Positions 27,417 to 36,240 are shown, counted from the stretch's first letter. The stretch: 64,000 nucleotides of DNA from Rothia halotolerans (GCF_004136635.1 NZ_NOIU01000002.1:806001-870000); one strand, 5' to 3'. The notes: generated by a model from the letters alone, not told the origin. Translations and numbers: made by a program.

Positions 27417-27461
27417 CGCGCCACCCGTAGAACACCGCCCAGCCCGCCGGAGAGGAACCCC

Positions 27462-30245
27462 ATGGCCCACACCCCATCGAGTCCGGAGCGTCCCGCCGAG
27501 CGGTCCGCGCCGCGCACCCCGTCCCCGGCCATGCCGCTGCGGGGGTGGCCCGGCGTCGCGCGCGAGCACAGCCGCAGCGTCCGGGTCGTCTCCACCGCGG
27601 AGGTCGACGCCGGCGCCGAGCGGACCTGGAGCTACCTCGACAACCTGGGCGAGCTCGAGCGCCGGGGCCTCACCCCGGCGGGCACGCTGCTGTGCGTGCA
27701 CGGCAACCCCACCTGGTCCTACCTGTGGCGCCGCGTGGTCGCGGCCGGGGCGGACGCGGGGAACAGGCCCTGGCGCGTCGTCGCCGTCGACCAGCTCGAG
27801 ATGGGCTTCTCGGAGCGGACCGGGCTGCAGCGCGGCCTGGCCGACCGGATCGCCGACCTCGGCGACTTCACCGCCGCGATCGGGCTGGACGAGCAGGCCG
27901 GGGAGCACGGCGTCGTGACCCTCGCCCACGACTGGGGCGGCCTGATCTCCCAGGGCTGGGGCGCTGCGCACCCCGCGCTGCACGCCGGGCGGGTGCTGAC
28001 CAACACCGCCCTGTTCCAGCCGGAGGACGCCGAGGTGCCCGGCGCCCTGAAGCTCGCCCTCGCGCCCGCCGTGCACGGTCCCGGCACCCGCGGCACCACC
28101 GCCTTCCTGGACGTGACCCTCGGCCTGCACCGGCACCGCTGGGACCCGGAGGTCCGCGCGACCTACCGCAGCCCCTACCTGACCGCCGAGCGGCGGGACG
28201 GCATCCGCGGCTTCGTCGCGGACATCCCCGCCGACGCCGAGCACCCCTCCCACCCGGAGATGCGGCGGATCGCCGCGGCGGTCGCGACAGACGGGCTGCC
28301 GGCGCTGGTGCTCTGGGGCCCGCACGACCCGGTCTTCCAGCAGCGCTACTTCGACGACATCCTGCGCCGCCTGCCCGGCGCCACGGTGCACCGCTTCGAG
28401 AAGGCCGGGCACCTGGTCGCGGAGGACGAGGACATCGCCGCGCCGGTCTTCGCCTGGCTCTCCGAGCGCTTCACGGGGGCGCGCGACGTCGTCGCCGAGC
28501 ACCTCGCCCGCCGGGAGGCCGACGAGAGCGAGGCGCCCGTCTCCCTGGGGGACCGGCCGATGCTGGCCGAGCTCGACGAGCGCTCCGAGGACGACTCCCC
28601 GGCGGTCGTGGACATGGGGCGGCCGGACCGCCGCGGCGTCTCGCCGGTGGCACGCTCGCTCTCTTGGCGCGAGCTCGCCGCCGAGGTGGAGCGGACCGCG
28701 GCGGTGCTGCGGGAGGCCGGCGTCGCCCGCGGGACCCGGGTCAGCCTCATGGTCCCGCCCGGCGCCCGGCTCACGACGCTGATCTACGCGTGCCTGCGCG
28801 TCGGAGCGATCATCGTGGTCGCCGACACCGGGCTGGGCCTCAAGGGGCTCACCACGGCCCTGCGCGGCGCCTCGCCCGAGTTCCTGGTCGGCATCCCCCG
28901 CGCCCTGCTGGCCGCCCGCGCGATGCGCTGGCCCGGCCGCAGGATCCTCGCCGGGGGCGCCGAGCGCTCCCGCCTCGCGCTCTTCGGCGCCGTCGCCGCG
29001 ACCGACGCGCTCCCCTCCCGCCCCGCGGCCGAGCCGGAGCTCATCGCCTCGAACGACCCGGCGGCGATCCTCTACACCTCGGGCTCGACCGGCCCCGCCA
29101 AGGGCGTGGCCTACACGCACCGGCAGCTCGCCTCGATGCGCGACGCCATCCAGAGCACCTACCGAATCGAGAGCGGCTCGGCGCTGGTCGCGGGCTTCGC
29201 GCCCTTCGCCCTGCTGGGCCCGGCCCTGGGCGCGACGTCGGTGACCCCGGCGATGGACGTCACCCAGCCGAAGACCCTGAGCGCCCGGGCCCTGGCCCAG
29301 GCGGCGCGGGCCATCGACGCGACCGTGGTCTTCGCCTCCCCCGCCGCGCTGGTCAACGTGGTCGCCACGGCGGAGGAGCTCACCGCGGAAGAGCGCGCGG
29401 CGCTGGGACGCGTGCGCGGCCTGCTCTCGGCCGGCGCGCCGCTGACCGAGCCGCTCCTGCGGAAGGTGGCGGAGCTCGCCCCCGCGGCCTCGATCCACAC
29501 CCCCTACGGGATGACCGAGGCCCTGCCGGTCTCCGACGTCAGCCTCGAGCAGATCCTCGAGGCCTCCGACGACGCCGGCCAGGGCGTGGAGGGCAGCGGC
29601 AACGGCGTCTGCGTCGGCACCCCGGTCTACGGCGCGCAGATCGCCGTGACGCCGCTGGACGAGTACGGTGCGCCGGGCTCCGAGCCGACCCACCGGCCCG
29701 CCCTGACCGGCGAGATCCTCGTCCGCGCGCCCCACATGAAGGACCACTACGACAGGCTCTGGTGGACCGAGCGCACCTCGGTGAGCGTGCCGGGGTGGCA
29801 CCGGACCGGGGACATCGGCCACTTCGACGCCTCGGGCCGGCTCTGGGTCGAGGGGCGGCTGGCCCACGTGATCCTGACCGCCGGCGGCGTCCTCTCCCCG
29901 GTCGCCGCGGAGAGCGCGGCCGAGACCGTGGAGTCGGTGCGCCGTGCCGCGGTGGTCGGCGTCGGGCCGGCCGGGGCGCAGGTGCCGGTCGCCGTGATCG
30001 AGCCCGCGGAGGGGGCGGAAGGCCGTCGGGGGCCCGGACGCCGGCCCCGCGCCGGCGTCGTGGGCCACGACCTGCTGGAGCGGGTCCGGGCCGCGGTCCG
30101 CGAGGCCACCGGCGTCGAGCTCGCCGCCGTCCTGCAGGTGCCCGAGCATCCCACCGACATCCGTCACAACTCGAAGATCGACCGTCCCCGGCTCGCCGCC
30201 TGGGCCGGCCGGGTGCTCTCCGGAGGGAAGGTGCGCACGCCGTGA
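27462..30245 (+). CDS. oleBC: OleBC fusion: beta-lactone decarboxylase + beta-lactone synthetase
   Basis: 927 residues. Residues about 25-345 are an alpha/beta hydrolase of the haloalkane-dehalogenase type: oxyanion motif HGNPTWSYLWR (80-90), nucleophile Asp157 in AHDWGG, Asp289 in GPHDPVF and His317 in KAGHLVAED. Known OleB uses this fold to decarboxylate a beta-lactone to the cis-olefin. Residues about 350-927 are OleC, an ANL-superfamily enzyme: YTSGSTGPAKG (538-548), PYGMTE (681-686), RTGD (781-784) and the C-terminal Lys905 in NSKIDR; known OleC closes the beta-hydroxy acid to the lactone with ATP. The natural fusion is known in Micrococcus and related actinobacteria. It begins 45 bases after oleA and overlaps oleD by 4 bases. 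Confidence 0.94.
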   Translation: MAHTPSSPERPAERSAPRTPSPAMPLRGWPGVAREHSRSVRVVSTAEVDAGAERTWSYLDNLGELERRGLTPAGTLLCVHGNPTWSYLWRRVVAAGADAGNRPWRVVAVDQLEMGFSERTGLQRGLADRIADLGDFTAAIGLDEQAGEHGVVTLAHDWGGLISQGWGAAHPALHAGRVLTNTALFQPEDAEVPGALKLALAPAVHGPGTRGTTAFLDVTLGLHRHRWDPEVRATYRSPYLTAERRDGIRGFVADIPADAEHPSHPEMRRIAAAVATDGLPALVLWGPHDPVFQQRYFDDILRRLPGATVHRFEKAGHLVAEDEDIAAPVFAWLSERFTGARDVVAEHLARREADESEAPVSLGDRPMLAELDERSEDDSPAVVDMGRPDRRGVSPVARSLSWRELAAEVERTAAVLREAGVARGTRVSLMVPPGARLTTLIYACLRVGAIIVVADTGLGLKGLTTALRGASPEFLVGIPRALLAARAMRWPGRRILAGGAERSRLALFGAVAATDALPSRPAAEPELIASNDPAAILYTSGSTGPAKGVAYTHRQLASMRDAIQSTYRIESGSALVAGFAPFALLGPALGATSVTPAMDVTQPKTLSARALAQAARAIDATVVFASPAALVNVVATAEELTAEERAALGRVRGLLSAGAPLTEPLLRKVAELAPAASIHTPYGMTEALPVSDVSLEQILEASDDAGQGVEGSGNGVCVGTPVYGAQIAVTPLDEYGAPGSEPTHRPALTGEILVRAPHMKDHYDRLWWTERTSVSVPGWHRTGDIGHFDASGRLWVEGRLAHVILTAGGVLSPVAAESAAETVESVRRAAVVGVGPAGAQVPVAVIEPAEGAEGRRGPGRRPRAGVVGHDLLERVRAAVREATGVELAAVLQVPEHPTDIRHNSKIDRPRLAAWAGRVLSGGKVRTP

Positions 30246-31513
30246 ACAGCACAGGACAGCAGCACAGCATGCCGTGGAACCGGGGCTCGCACGCCGCGGA
30301 CGGGAACGGGGCCGAGGGGCCGACGACGCCGGGCGGTTCCCCCGCGGCCGCGCCCGGGCCGTCCGGCGAGGCCGGAGCGCCCTCCGCCGTGGCGGCCGTT
30401 CCGCGCCCCGCGGCGGCCGCCGAGGCCCCTCCCCGCGAGACCGCCTGGCGCGCCCCCGACCCCGCCACCCGCCGCAGGGTCCTCCCCGACGCCGAGGCCC
30501 CCGAGGAGACCGGCCGGACCGTCCTGGTCACCGGCGCCTCCGGGATGCTGGGGCGCGAGGTCGCGCTCGGGCTGATCCGCGGCGGCCACCGCGTCACCGC
30601 CTTCCAGCGCAGCGACGCGAAGGCGCTCAAGGCGAGCCTGGGCGAGAGGGGCCGGGAGCGGCTGCACCAGCACCGCGGCACGCTGACCGACCCCGACGCC
30701 GTCGAGCGCGCCCTGGACGGCGCCGACGCCGTGATCCACCTGGCCGCCAAGGTCTCCGTCTCCGGCCCCTGGGAGGAGTACGAGGAGGCCAACGTCCGCG
30801 GCACCCGCGTGCTGCTGCAGCTGGCCCGCTGGGCGGGGGTGCGCGACGTCGTGTACGTCTCCTCCCCCTCGGTCTCCCACGCCGGCTCCTCCTTCATGGG
30901 CCAGGCCAACGAGCCCGCCGATCCCTGCGCCGCCCGCGGCAACTACGCCCGTTCCAAGGCCTACGGCGAGCGGCTGGCCCTGGAGGCCGACGGCGAGGAC
31001 CTCCGGGTCGGCGTCGTGCGCCCGCACCTGGTGTGGGGGCCCGGGGACACCCAGCTGGTCGAGCGGATCCTGGAGCGCGCCTCCCGCGGCGGCCTGCCGC
31101 TGCTGGACCAGGGCGCGGCGCTGATCGACTCGACCTACGTGACCAACGCGGCCGACGCCATCGTGCGCTGCCTCGAGAGGATCGACGCCGCGCACGGCCG
31201 CCCGCTGGTGGTCACCAACGGCGAGCCGCGCACCGTGGGCGAGCTGCTGACCGGCATGTGCCGGGCCGCCGGCGTCCCCGAGCCCGTCCGGCGCATCCCC
31301 TCCCCGCTCGCGCGGCTGGCGGGCCGGGTCATCGAGAAGGTGTGGGAGAGGCGCCCCGGCGAGGACGAGCCGCCGATGACGGAGTTCCTCGCCGAGCAGC
31401 TCTCCACCGCGCACTGGTTCGACCAGCGGGAGACCCGCGAGGTCCTGGACTGGATGCCGGCGGTCTCGATCGACGCCGGGATGGAGCGGCTGCGGGAGTA
31501 CTACCGGGGCTGA
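30242..31513 (+). CDS. oleD: OleD, NADPH-dependent beta-keto acid reductase
   Basis: 423 residues from GTG 30242, whose GTGA overlaps the oleBC stop. An extended SDR / NAD-epimerase fold: TGASGMLG at 97-104 binds the dinucleotide, and YARSK (Tyr235, Lys239) with the Ser of YVSSPS is the catalytic set. It reduces the OleA product to the beta-hydroxy acid used by OleC. The first 85 or so residues are a Gly/Ala/Pro-rich, probably disordered extension, much longer than in proteobacterial OleD; a later start is possible, but no better ribosome site is seen. Last gene of the operon; no clear terminator follows. Confidence 0.9.
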   Translation: MNSTGQQHSMPWNRGSHAADGNGAEGPTTPGGSPAAAPGPSGEAGAPSAVAAVPRPAAAAEAPPRETAWRAPDPATRRRVLPDAEAPEETGRTVLVTGASGMLGREVALGLIRGGHRVTAFQRSDAKALKASLGERGRERLHQHRGTLTDPDAVERALDGADAVIHLAAKVSVSGPWEEYEEANVRGTRVLLQLARWAGVRDVVYVSSPSVSHAGSSFMGQANEPADPCAARGNYARSKAYGERLALEADGEDLRVGVVRPHLVWGPGDTQLVERILERASRGGLPLLDQGAALIDSTYVTNAADAIVRCLERIDAAHGRPLVVTNGEPRTVGELLTGMCRAAGVPEPVRRIPSPLARLAGRVIEKVWERRPGEDEPPMTEFLAEQLSTAHWFDQRETREVLDWMPAVSIDAGMERLREYYRG

Positions 31514-31547
31514 GCGGGGCGCCGGCGGCGGACGTCGAGCTCCCGCC

Positions 31548-31682
31548 TCAGGCCCCCTCGACGCTCCGCACCAGGATCCGCTCCAGCGCGGACTGCTCGA
31601 GCACCGCGTCGCTCGCGATGAGCGCGAGCCCGGTGACGCCGTCCAGGGCGCCGAGGGCGGAGCGGGCCGTGCTGGCGAACAT
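31548..31682 (-). pseudogene. C-terminal remnant of a probable ROK-family regulator/kinase
   Basis: Only the last 44 codons remain. ARSALGALDGVTGLALIASDAVL resembles the C-terminal helix of ROK repressors/sugar kinases (LG..AGV.GAALLA..AVL pattern). The frame is GC-rich at third positions. Its 5' end runs head-on into the 5' end of the sugar-porter fragment on the opposite strand, so both look truncated by one deletion. Family call is tentative. Confidence 0.45.
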
Positions 31683-32178
31683 CTCCTTCGGCGTCGTCGC
31701 GGTGATCGGCGGGATCATCGCGCTGCGGAACATGGACCGGCTGAACCGCCGCACGACCTTCCTCCTCGGCCTGGCGCTCACGACGTCGTGCCACATCCTC
31801 ATCAGCATCGCCGCCGTGGTCTTCCCCGAGGGGAACCCCGCCCGGCCGTTCGTGGTGCTGGTGCTGGTGGTCGCCTTCGTCCTGTCGATGCAGACCTTCC
31901 TCAACATCGCGGTGTGGGTCTGGCTCGCGGAGATCTTCCCCCTGCACATGCGGGGGCTGGGGATGGGGATCGCCGCGGTCGGCGGCTGGGTGGTCCAGGG
32001 GGTGCTGGCGATCCTCATGCCGACGCTGCTGGCCTCGATCGGGATCGTGGGAGCGTTCCTGATGTTCGCCGCCATCGGCGTGCTCTCGCTGCTGTACGTG
32101 TGGCGACTCGTGCCGGAGACGCGCGGCCGGACCCTCGAGTCGCTGGAGGAGGACGTCACGACGGGGCGATCCACGTGA
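31669..32178 (+). pseudogene. C-terminal remnant of an MFS sugar porter
   Basis: About 169 codons of a family normally 450-500 long. What remains runs from helix 7 (LANISFGVVAVIGGIIALRNMDRLNRR) through helix 12, with the hallmarks WVWLAEIFPLHMRGLGMG and the C-terminal signature PETRGRTLESLEED. The first six helices are gone and no ribosome site or start region is present, so it cannot transport. The partner fragment on the minus strand suggests that a divergent regulator/transporter pair lost its middle. Confidence 0.8.
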
Positions 32179-32363
32179 TCGCGAGGTCGCGGCGGGCGCG
32201 CGCTCGGCGATGAGGCTGCGGCCCCGGCGATGGCCCGGCTGCCCCGGCCGGGGACGATAGCGCGGAGGTGAGCAAGTCAATCCGGCTCCATCCGGCCGCC
32301 GCAGCTTCCATCCAGCGGGACGAGCCCCGAACGCACCGGCGGCATCGGGCAGGAAGGCCGTAC

Positions 32364-32400
32364 GGCCGGAGGGAGGACGCACGACGTCGTCCCTCCGGCC
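32364..32400 (+). terminator. Hairpin downstream of the sugar-porter remnant
   Basis: GGCCGGAGGGA (32364-32374) pairs with TCCCTCCGGCC (32390-32400), an 11-bp stem. Apart from this and the next hairpin, 32179-32501 shows no gene. Confidence 0.5.
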
Positions 32401-32467
32401 GCTGGTGTCTCCTTCAGATGGCCACTCGACCGGCCATTCAACGGCGCAGTCCCAGCTTGGATTCCTT

Positions 32468-32495
32468 GCTCCGCCCGATGATGTCGGGGCGGAGC
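32468..32495. terminator. Hairpin insulating the Phd-VapC promoter
   Basis: GCTCCGCCC pairs with GGGCGGAGC (inner GA/TC pairs extend it with one bulge). It ends 6 bases before the TATACT box of the toxin-antitoxin operon and would block read-through. Confidence 0.5.
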
Positions 32496-32501
32496 ATCGA
32501 G

Positions 32502-32519
32502 TATACTACCTACTGTAGG
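32502..32519 (+). promoter_or_regulatory. Promoter/operator of the Phd-VapC pair
   Basis: TATACT (32502-32507) is a good -10 and CCTAC-T-GTAGG (32509-32519) is an inverted repeat directly over the expected transcription start. An autoregulatory site bound by antitoxin-toxin complex is the natural reading. AAGGAGGAGAGG upstream of the ATG is the ribosome site. Confidence 0.5.
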
Positions 32520-32550
32520 CACAATTTGCAGAGACAAGGAGGAGAGGACC

Positions 32551-32802
32551 ATGAGCACCACCATCACCAGCCGCGACTTCAATCGCGACGTATCTGCCGC
32601 CAAGCGGGCTGCCGAGCAGGGACCGGTCACGATCACCGATCACGGACGGCGCTCGCACGTGCTGCTCACAGCCGAAGAGTTCGATCGGCTCACCAGCGGA
32701 CAGGAGCCGATGGGTGATCGTCTCTGGAAGGACCAGGACCCGAGCATCGAGTTCGACCTGCCCGAGCGCCGCGTCGAGCCCGCGAGAGAGCTTGATCTAT
32801 GA
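32551..32802 (+). CDS. Phd/YefM-family antitoxin paired with VapC
   Basis: 83 residues. MSTTITSRDFNRDVSAAKRAAEQGPVTITDHGRRSHVLLTAEEFDRL is the N-terminal Phd/YefM DNA-binding fold; the tail (about 50-83, charged, with RLWKDQDPSIEFDLPERR) would wrap the toxin. The stop overlaps the toxin ATG by 4 bases. Phd-type antitoxins with PIN-domain toxins are common in actinobacteria. Codon usage is less GC-biased than in neighbouring housekeeping genes, in keeping with acquisition by transfer. Confidence 0.92.
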   Translation: MSTTITSRDFNRDVSAAKRAAEQGPVTITDHGRRSHVLLTAEEFDRLTSGQEPMGDRLWKDQDPSIEFDLPERRVEPARELDL

Positions 32803-33209
32803 AGTACCTGCTCGACACCAACGTCCTCAGCGACGCACGCAGACAGGCACACCCCGCGCTCAACTCGTGGCTGGCTGCGCAGCCGCGGGCTGACCTCGCG
32901 ATCAGCGTCATCGCGCTGCTGGAACTCGAGCGCGGCGTCCTGCGCTTGGAGCGACGAGACAGGACAGCTGGCGCACACCTGCGCACATGGCTGACCATGG
33001 ACGTCCCCGCCGCCTTCGCCGGCTCGATCCTCGCCATAGACGAGCGCGTCGCGCGCCGCACGGCAGACCTGCACGTGCCCGACCCGATGCCCGAGATGGA
33101 CGCTCTCGTCGCCGCCACGGCCCTGGAGCACAACCTCACGCTCGTCACCCGTAACACCAAGGACTTCCAGCGCGCGGGCGTCGACCTGCTCGACCCGTGG
33201 GAGCTGTGA
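32799..33209 (+). CDS. vapC: VapC-type PIN-domain ribonuclease toxin
   Basis: 136 residues. The PIN acidic set is complete: Asp6 (LLDTNVLSD), Glu42 (ALLELERG), Asp101 (MPEMDALVAATA) and Asp122 (TRNTKDF), with Asn119 of the TRN motif. VapC toxins cut specific tRNAs or rRNA; the target here is unknown. The 273 bases after it, up to mutM, have a fairly relaxed composition and no gene that I can support. Confidence 0.94.
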   Translation: MKYLLDTNVLSDARRQAHPALNSWLAAQPRADLAISVIALLELERGVLRLERRDRTAGAHLRTWLTMDVPAAFAGSILAIDERVARRTADLHVPDPMPEMDALVAATALEHNLTLVTRNTKDFQRAGVDLLDPWEL

Positions 33210-33482
33210 CCAGCGCATCGCCCTGTCGTGCACGACAGCGGCGAGGACATCACAGCATCCTTCGGATTGCACGTCATCTCCGCGATCAGCCCGTCGAAGC
33301 CGCTGACGAGCGCTTGGGGGCCGGAGGCGTCGCGCAGGAGGCCGGCTGCGCGCCGCGTGCTGTGGTTCAACCCGAGCTTCGGCAGGTTGCACTCGACCTC
33401 TGCGAGGATCCTGTCCGATCACAGCGGCCGACTCGTCGTCAGAGGCCATACAGGACCCGTCTTCAGCCGGCCGGACGCCCGC

Positions 33483-34484
33483 TCAGCCCGCCGCGCGCCC
33501 CGCCCTGAACCCCCGCGGCGCCCGCTGGCACCGCGGGCACCGGTAGGAGGACCGGTTCATAAAAGGCTCGCGCACGATGATCCCGTCCCGCCCCTCGGCC
33601 TCGCACCGCCTGCACGGCTCCCCGGCCCGGCCGTACACGTTCAGGCCGCGCTCGAAGTATCCGGATTGGCCGTTGACGTCGATGTACAGCGCATCGAAGC
33701 TCGTCCCGCCGGCCTGCAGCGCCTCGGCCATCACCTCGGAGCTCGCGCGCAGGATCGCGTCCGCCTGCGGTCCCGTCAGCGTGTCGGCGGGCTTCGCGTA
33801 GTGCAGGCGGGCGCGCCAGAGCGACTCGTCGGCGTAGATGTTGCCGATCCCGGAGAGCACCGTCTGGTCCAGCAGCACCCGCTTGATGCCGCTGGAGGTG
33901 CGCTTGAGGCGCCGGCGGAAGGCGGCGGCGTCGAAGTGGGGGTCCAGCGGGTCGCGGCCGATGTGGGCGACGCTGGCCGGCAGCAGCGGCAGCCCGAGCG
34001 CGCTGGCGGAGGCGGCCGGGGCGCCGTCGGGCTCGGGGATCAGCGGGTCCAGGAACATCCCGCCGAAGATCCGCTGGTCGACGAAGCGCAGCTCGCGGCT
34101 CGCGCCGTCGGGGGTGAGCAGGCCCATGCGGATGCGCAGGTGCCGCTCACGGGCGGCGTCGGGATCCTTGATGAGGGCCTGGCCGCTCATGCCGAGGTGG
34201 ACGACGACGCCGCGCTCCCCCACCGCGCCCGGCGCCGGTGCGACGCCACGCTCCCCCGCGGCCGGTGAGGCGCCGGGCTCGGCTAGCAGCAGCCAGACGT
34301 ACTTGCCGCGGCGGGCGACGTCGGCCAGGACCGTCCCCGTCAGCGCGGCGGCGAACCGCTCGGGGCCCTGCGCGTCGCGGCGCACCGAGCGGGGGTCGAG
34401 GACCTCGACGGATCGGATGAGCGAGCCCCGCAGGTGCCGCTCCAGCCCGGAGCGGACGACCTCGACCTCGGGGAGCTCAGGCAC
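33483..34484 (-). CDS. mutM: Formamidopyrimidine-DNA glycosylase
   Basis: 333 residues. Starts MPELPEVEVV with the catalytic Pro2 and Glu3; Lys61 (GKYVW) is the third active-site residue; the H2TH region shows LLDQTVLSGIGNIYADESLW; the zinc finger uses Cys291, Cys294, Cys316 and Cys319. Removes 8-oxoguanine and FaPy lesions and nicks the strand. Two inserts (about 72-90 and 150-165) make it longer than the usual 270-290. The start overlaps the rnc stop by 8 bases. Confidence 0.96.
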   Translation of the reverse strand: MPELPEVEVVRSGLERHLRGSLIRSVEVLDPRSVRRDAQGPERFAAALTGTVLADVARRGKYVWLLLAEPGASPAAGERGVAPAPGAVGERGVVVHLGMSGQALIKDPDAARERHLRIRMGLLTPDGASRELRFVDQRIFGGMFLDPLIPEPDGAPAASASALGLPLLPASVAHIGRDPLDPHFDAAAFRRRLKRTSSGIKRVLLDQTVLSGIGNIYADESLWRARLHYAKPADTLTGPQADAILRASSEVMAEALQAGGTSFDALYIDVNGQSGYFERGLNVYGRAGEPCRRCEAEGRDGIIVREPFMNRSSYRCPRCQRAPRGFRAGRAAG

Positions 34485-35181
34485 CGGCGGCCCGGGTAGG
34501 CTCCGCCATGCGGTGGTAGGCCTGCTCCGCGGCGGCGCGCTCGGCCTGCTTCTTGGCCGAGCCGATCCCGACGCCGCGCACCTCGCCCCCGATGAGGATC
34601 GAGGACTCGTACTCGCGCGCGTGCGCCGGCCCGGTGGCCGTGACCTCGTAGCGGATCTCGCCGGCGCCCTGGGCGGCGGCGAGCTCCTGGATCTCGGTCT
34701 TCCAATCCCGTCCAGCGCCCAGCACGTAGGCGTCGTCGAGCAGGTCGGCGGTGAAGCGGAGCACGAGGTCGCGGGCGACCTCCGGGCCGCAGACCATGAA
34801 GGTCGCGCCGAACAGCGCCTCCATCGTGTCGGAGAGGATCGAGTCCTTCTCCGCCCCGCGGTTCAGCTCCTCGCCGTGGCCGAGCCGGATGTGCTCGCCC
34901 ACGCCGAGTGCGCGCGCGATCCGGGCCAGCGACCGCTCGGAGACGACGGCGGCCCGCCGCTTGGCGAGGCTGCCCTCCGTCTCCTCGGGGAAGCGGACGT
35001 AGAGCTCGTGGGTCACCGCGAGACCGAGCACCGAGTCCCCGAGGAACTCGAGGCGTTCGTTGTGCGGCGTGCCCGGGTGCTCGTGGGCGTAGGAGCGATG
35101 GGTGAGCGCAAGCTGAAGCGTCTCGGCGTCGATATCGACCCCGAGACGCTTCAACAGCTCTCCGTAGTGAACGGACGTCAT
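34477..35181 (-). CDS. rnc: Ribonuclease III
   Basis: 234 residues. The catalytic signature NERLEFLGDSVLG lies at 41-53, the second acidic pair in DSILSDTMEALFGA, and a dsRNA-binding domain spans about 160-228 (DWKTEIQELAAAQG ... SAKKQAERAAAEQAYHRM). Processes rRNA precursors and structured mRNAs. It follows rpmF after 11 bases and overlaps mutM: the canonical yceD-rpmF-rnc-mutM operon. Confidence 0.96.
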   Translation of the reverse strand: MTSVHYGELLKRLGVDIDAETLQLALTHRSYAHEHPGTPHNERLEFLGDSVLGLAVTHELYVRFPEETEGSLAKRRAAVVSERSLARIARALGVGEHIRLGHGEELNRGAEKDSILSDTMEALFGATFMVCGPEVARDLVLRFTADLLDDAYVLGAGRDWKTEIQELAAAQGAGEIRYEVTATGPAHAREYESSILIGGEVRGVGIGSAKKQAERAAAEQAYHRMAEPTRAAGA

Positions 35182-35192
35182 GCTGACACCTC

Positions 35193-35396
35193 TTAGGCGT
35201 CGGCCACCTTGCGACCCTTGTACTCGAAGTACAGCGGGGTCCCGGCGGAGTCGGTGACGACCTTCGCCTGGTGCGGCAGGCTGTAGGTCACCTTGCCGTT
35301 TTCAACGGTCTTGACCAGCTCAGGCGCGGTTGCCTTCCACTGGGACCGGCGTGCGCGGGTGTTGGCACGGGACATTTTCCGCTTGGGAACAGCCAC
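35193..35396 (-). CDS. rpmF: 50S ribosomal protein L32
   Basis: 67 residues from GTG 35396 ([19 protein letters not shown]), the L32 hallmark N-terminus. No Cys pair for zinc is present, so this is the zinc-independent form. It starts two bases after the yceD stop. Confidence 0.96.
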   Translation of the reverse strand: MAVPKRKMSRANTRARRSQWKATAPELVKTVENGKVTYSLPHQAKVVTDSAGTPLYFEYKGRKVADA

Positions 35397-35398
35397 GG

Positions 35399-36010
35399 CT
35401 ATCTCTCTTCTCTCGTCTCGGTTGTCTGGTGTGCGGCATCGGAGCCGAACAGCCCGGAGAGGGCCGACCAACGGGGGTCGAGCACCTCGTGGTGATGATC
35501 CAGGTCCTCCTCCAGGCGCGCCCCGCATTCGGAGCACAGGCCCTGGCAGTCTTCCCGGCACACGGGTTGGAACGGCAACTGGGTGATGACCGCATCCCGC
35601 AGAACTGACTCGAGGTCGATCAGATCGTTCTCGAGGACGTACTGCTCGTCTACTTCGTCTTGCGACTGGCCTTCGGGCATCGGCTCGAAGGCGTACAGCT
35701 CCTGGACATCGACCGTCACCGGGAAATCGATGGGATCGAGGCAGCGGCTGCACTCCCCGCGGGCTTCCGCGGAGACGACACCGCTGACCAGGATACCATC
35801 ATGAACGGATTCGAGCCGGAGGTCCAGGCCGATGTCGGAGCCCTCGGGCACGCCCACGACGGCGTTGCCGAAGTTCGCCGGGGCAGGCCTGATCTCGTCC
35901 AGGGTATCCATGGTCCCCGGCCTCTTGGCCAGTTCCCTGACGGAAACCGCGAGGGGCGATGAGCTGTCCTTCTTGATGATGAACTCCTGTAACGAAATCG
36001 TGACCGACAT
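35399..36010 (-). CDS. yceD: YceD/DUF177 family protein
   Basis: 203 residues. [26 protein letters not shown] and the [19 protein letters not shown] block match DUF177; four of the Cys may bind zinc. The family is nearly always encoded before rpmF and in plants is needed for 23S rRNA processing. Two bases separate it from rpmF. The 230 bases upstream (36011-36240) hold no recognisable gene. Confidence 0.9.
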   Translation of the reverse strand: MSVTISLQEFIIKKDSSSPLAVSVRELAKRPGTMDTLDEIRPAPANFGNAVVGVPEGSDIGLDLRLESVHDGILVSGVVSAEARGECSRCLDPIDFPVTVDVQELYAFEPMPEGQSQDEVDEQYVLENDLIDLESVLRDAVITQLPFQPVCREDCQGLCSECGARLEEDLDHHHEVLDPRWSALSGLFGSDAAHQTTETREER

Positions 36011-36240
36011 ATCAGGTTACTGCCGCAGGCCACGGCCCGGCAACCCTCGGGACGCCGCCTGCCGTCGACGTGCCCAAGATCACCGGGGCCACGGGCGACG
36101 TCGGGCGCGTCGGGCCATCCTCGCCGGGCCGCCAAGCTCGCCAGCTCGCTGACTTCCCTGGGTTCGCCCGACCCCACCGACTCGCCGAGTCCGCTGAGGC
36201 CCCCGGACCCGCCACCCCCGCCATGAGACGGCCCGTCCCG

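Noticed and set aside
32690-33370. Minus-strand frame opposite vapC running towards mutM
   Set aside because: Overlaps a clear toxin gene, and its remaining 160 codons match no family; the text between vapC and mutM looks non-coding.
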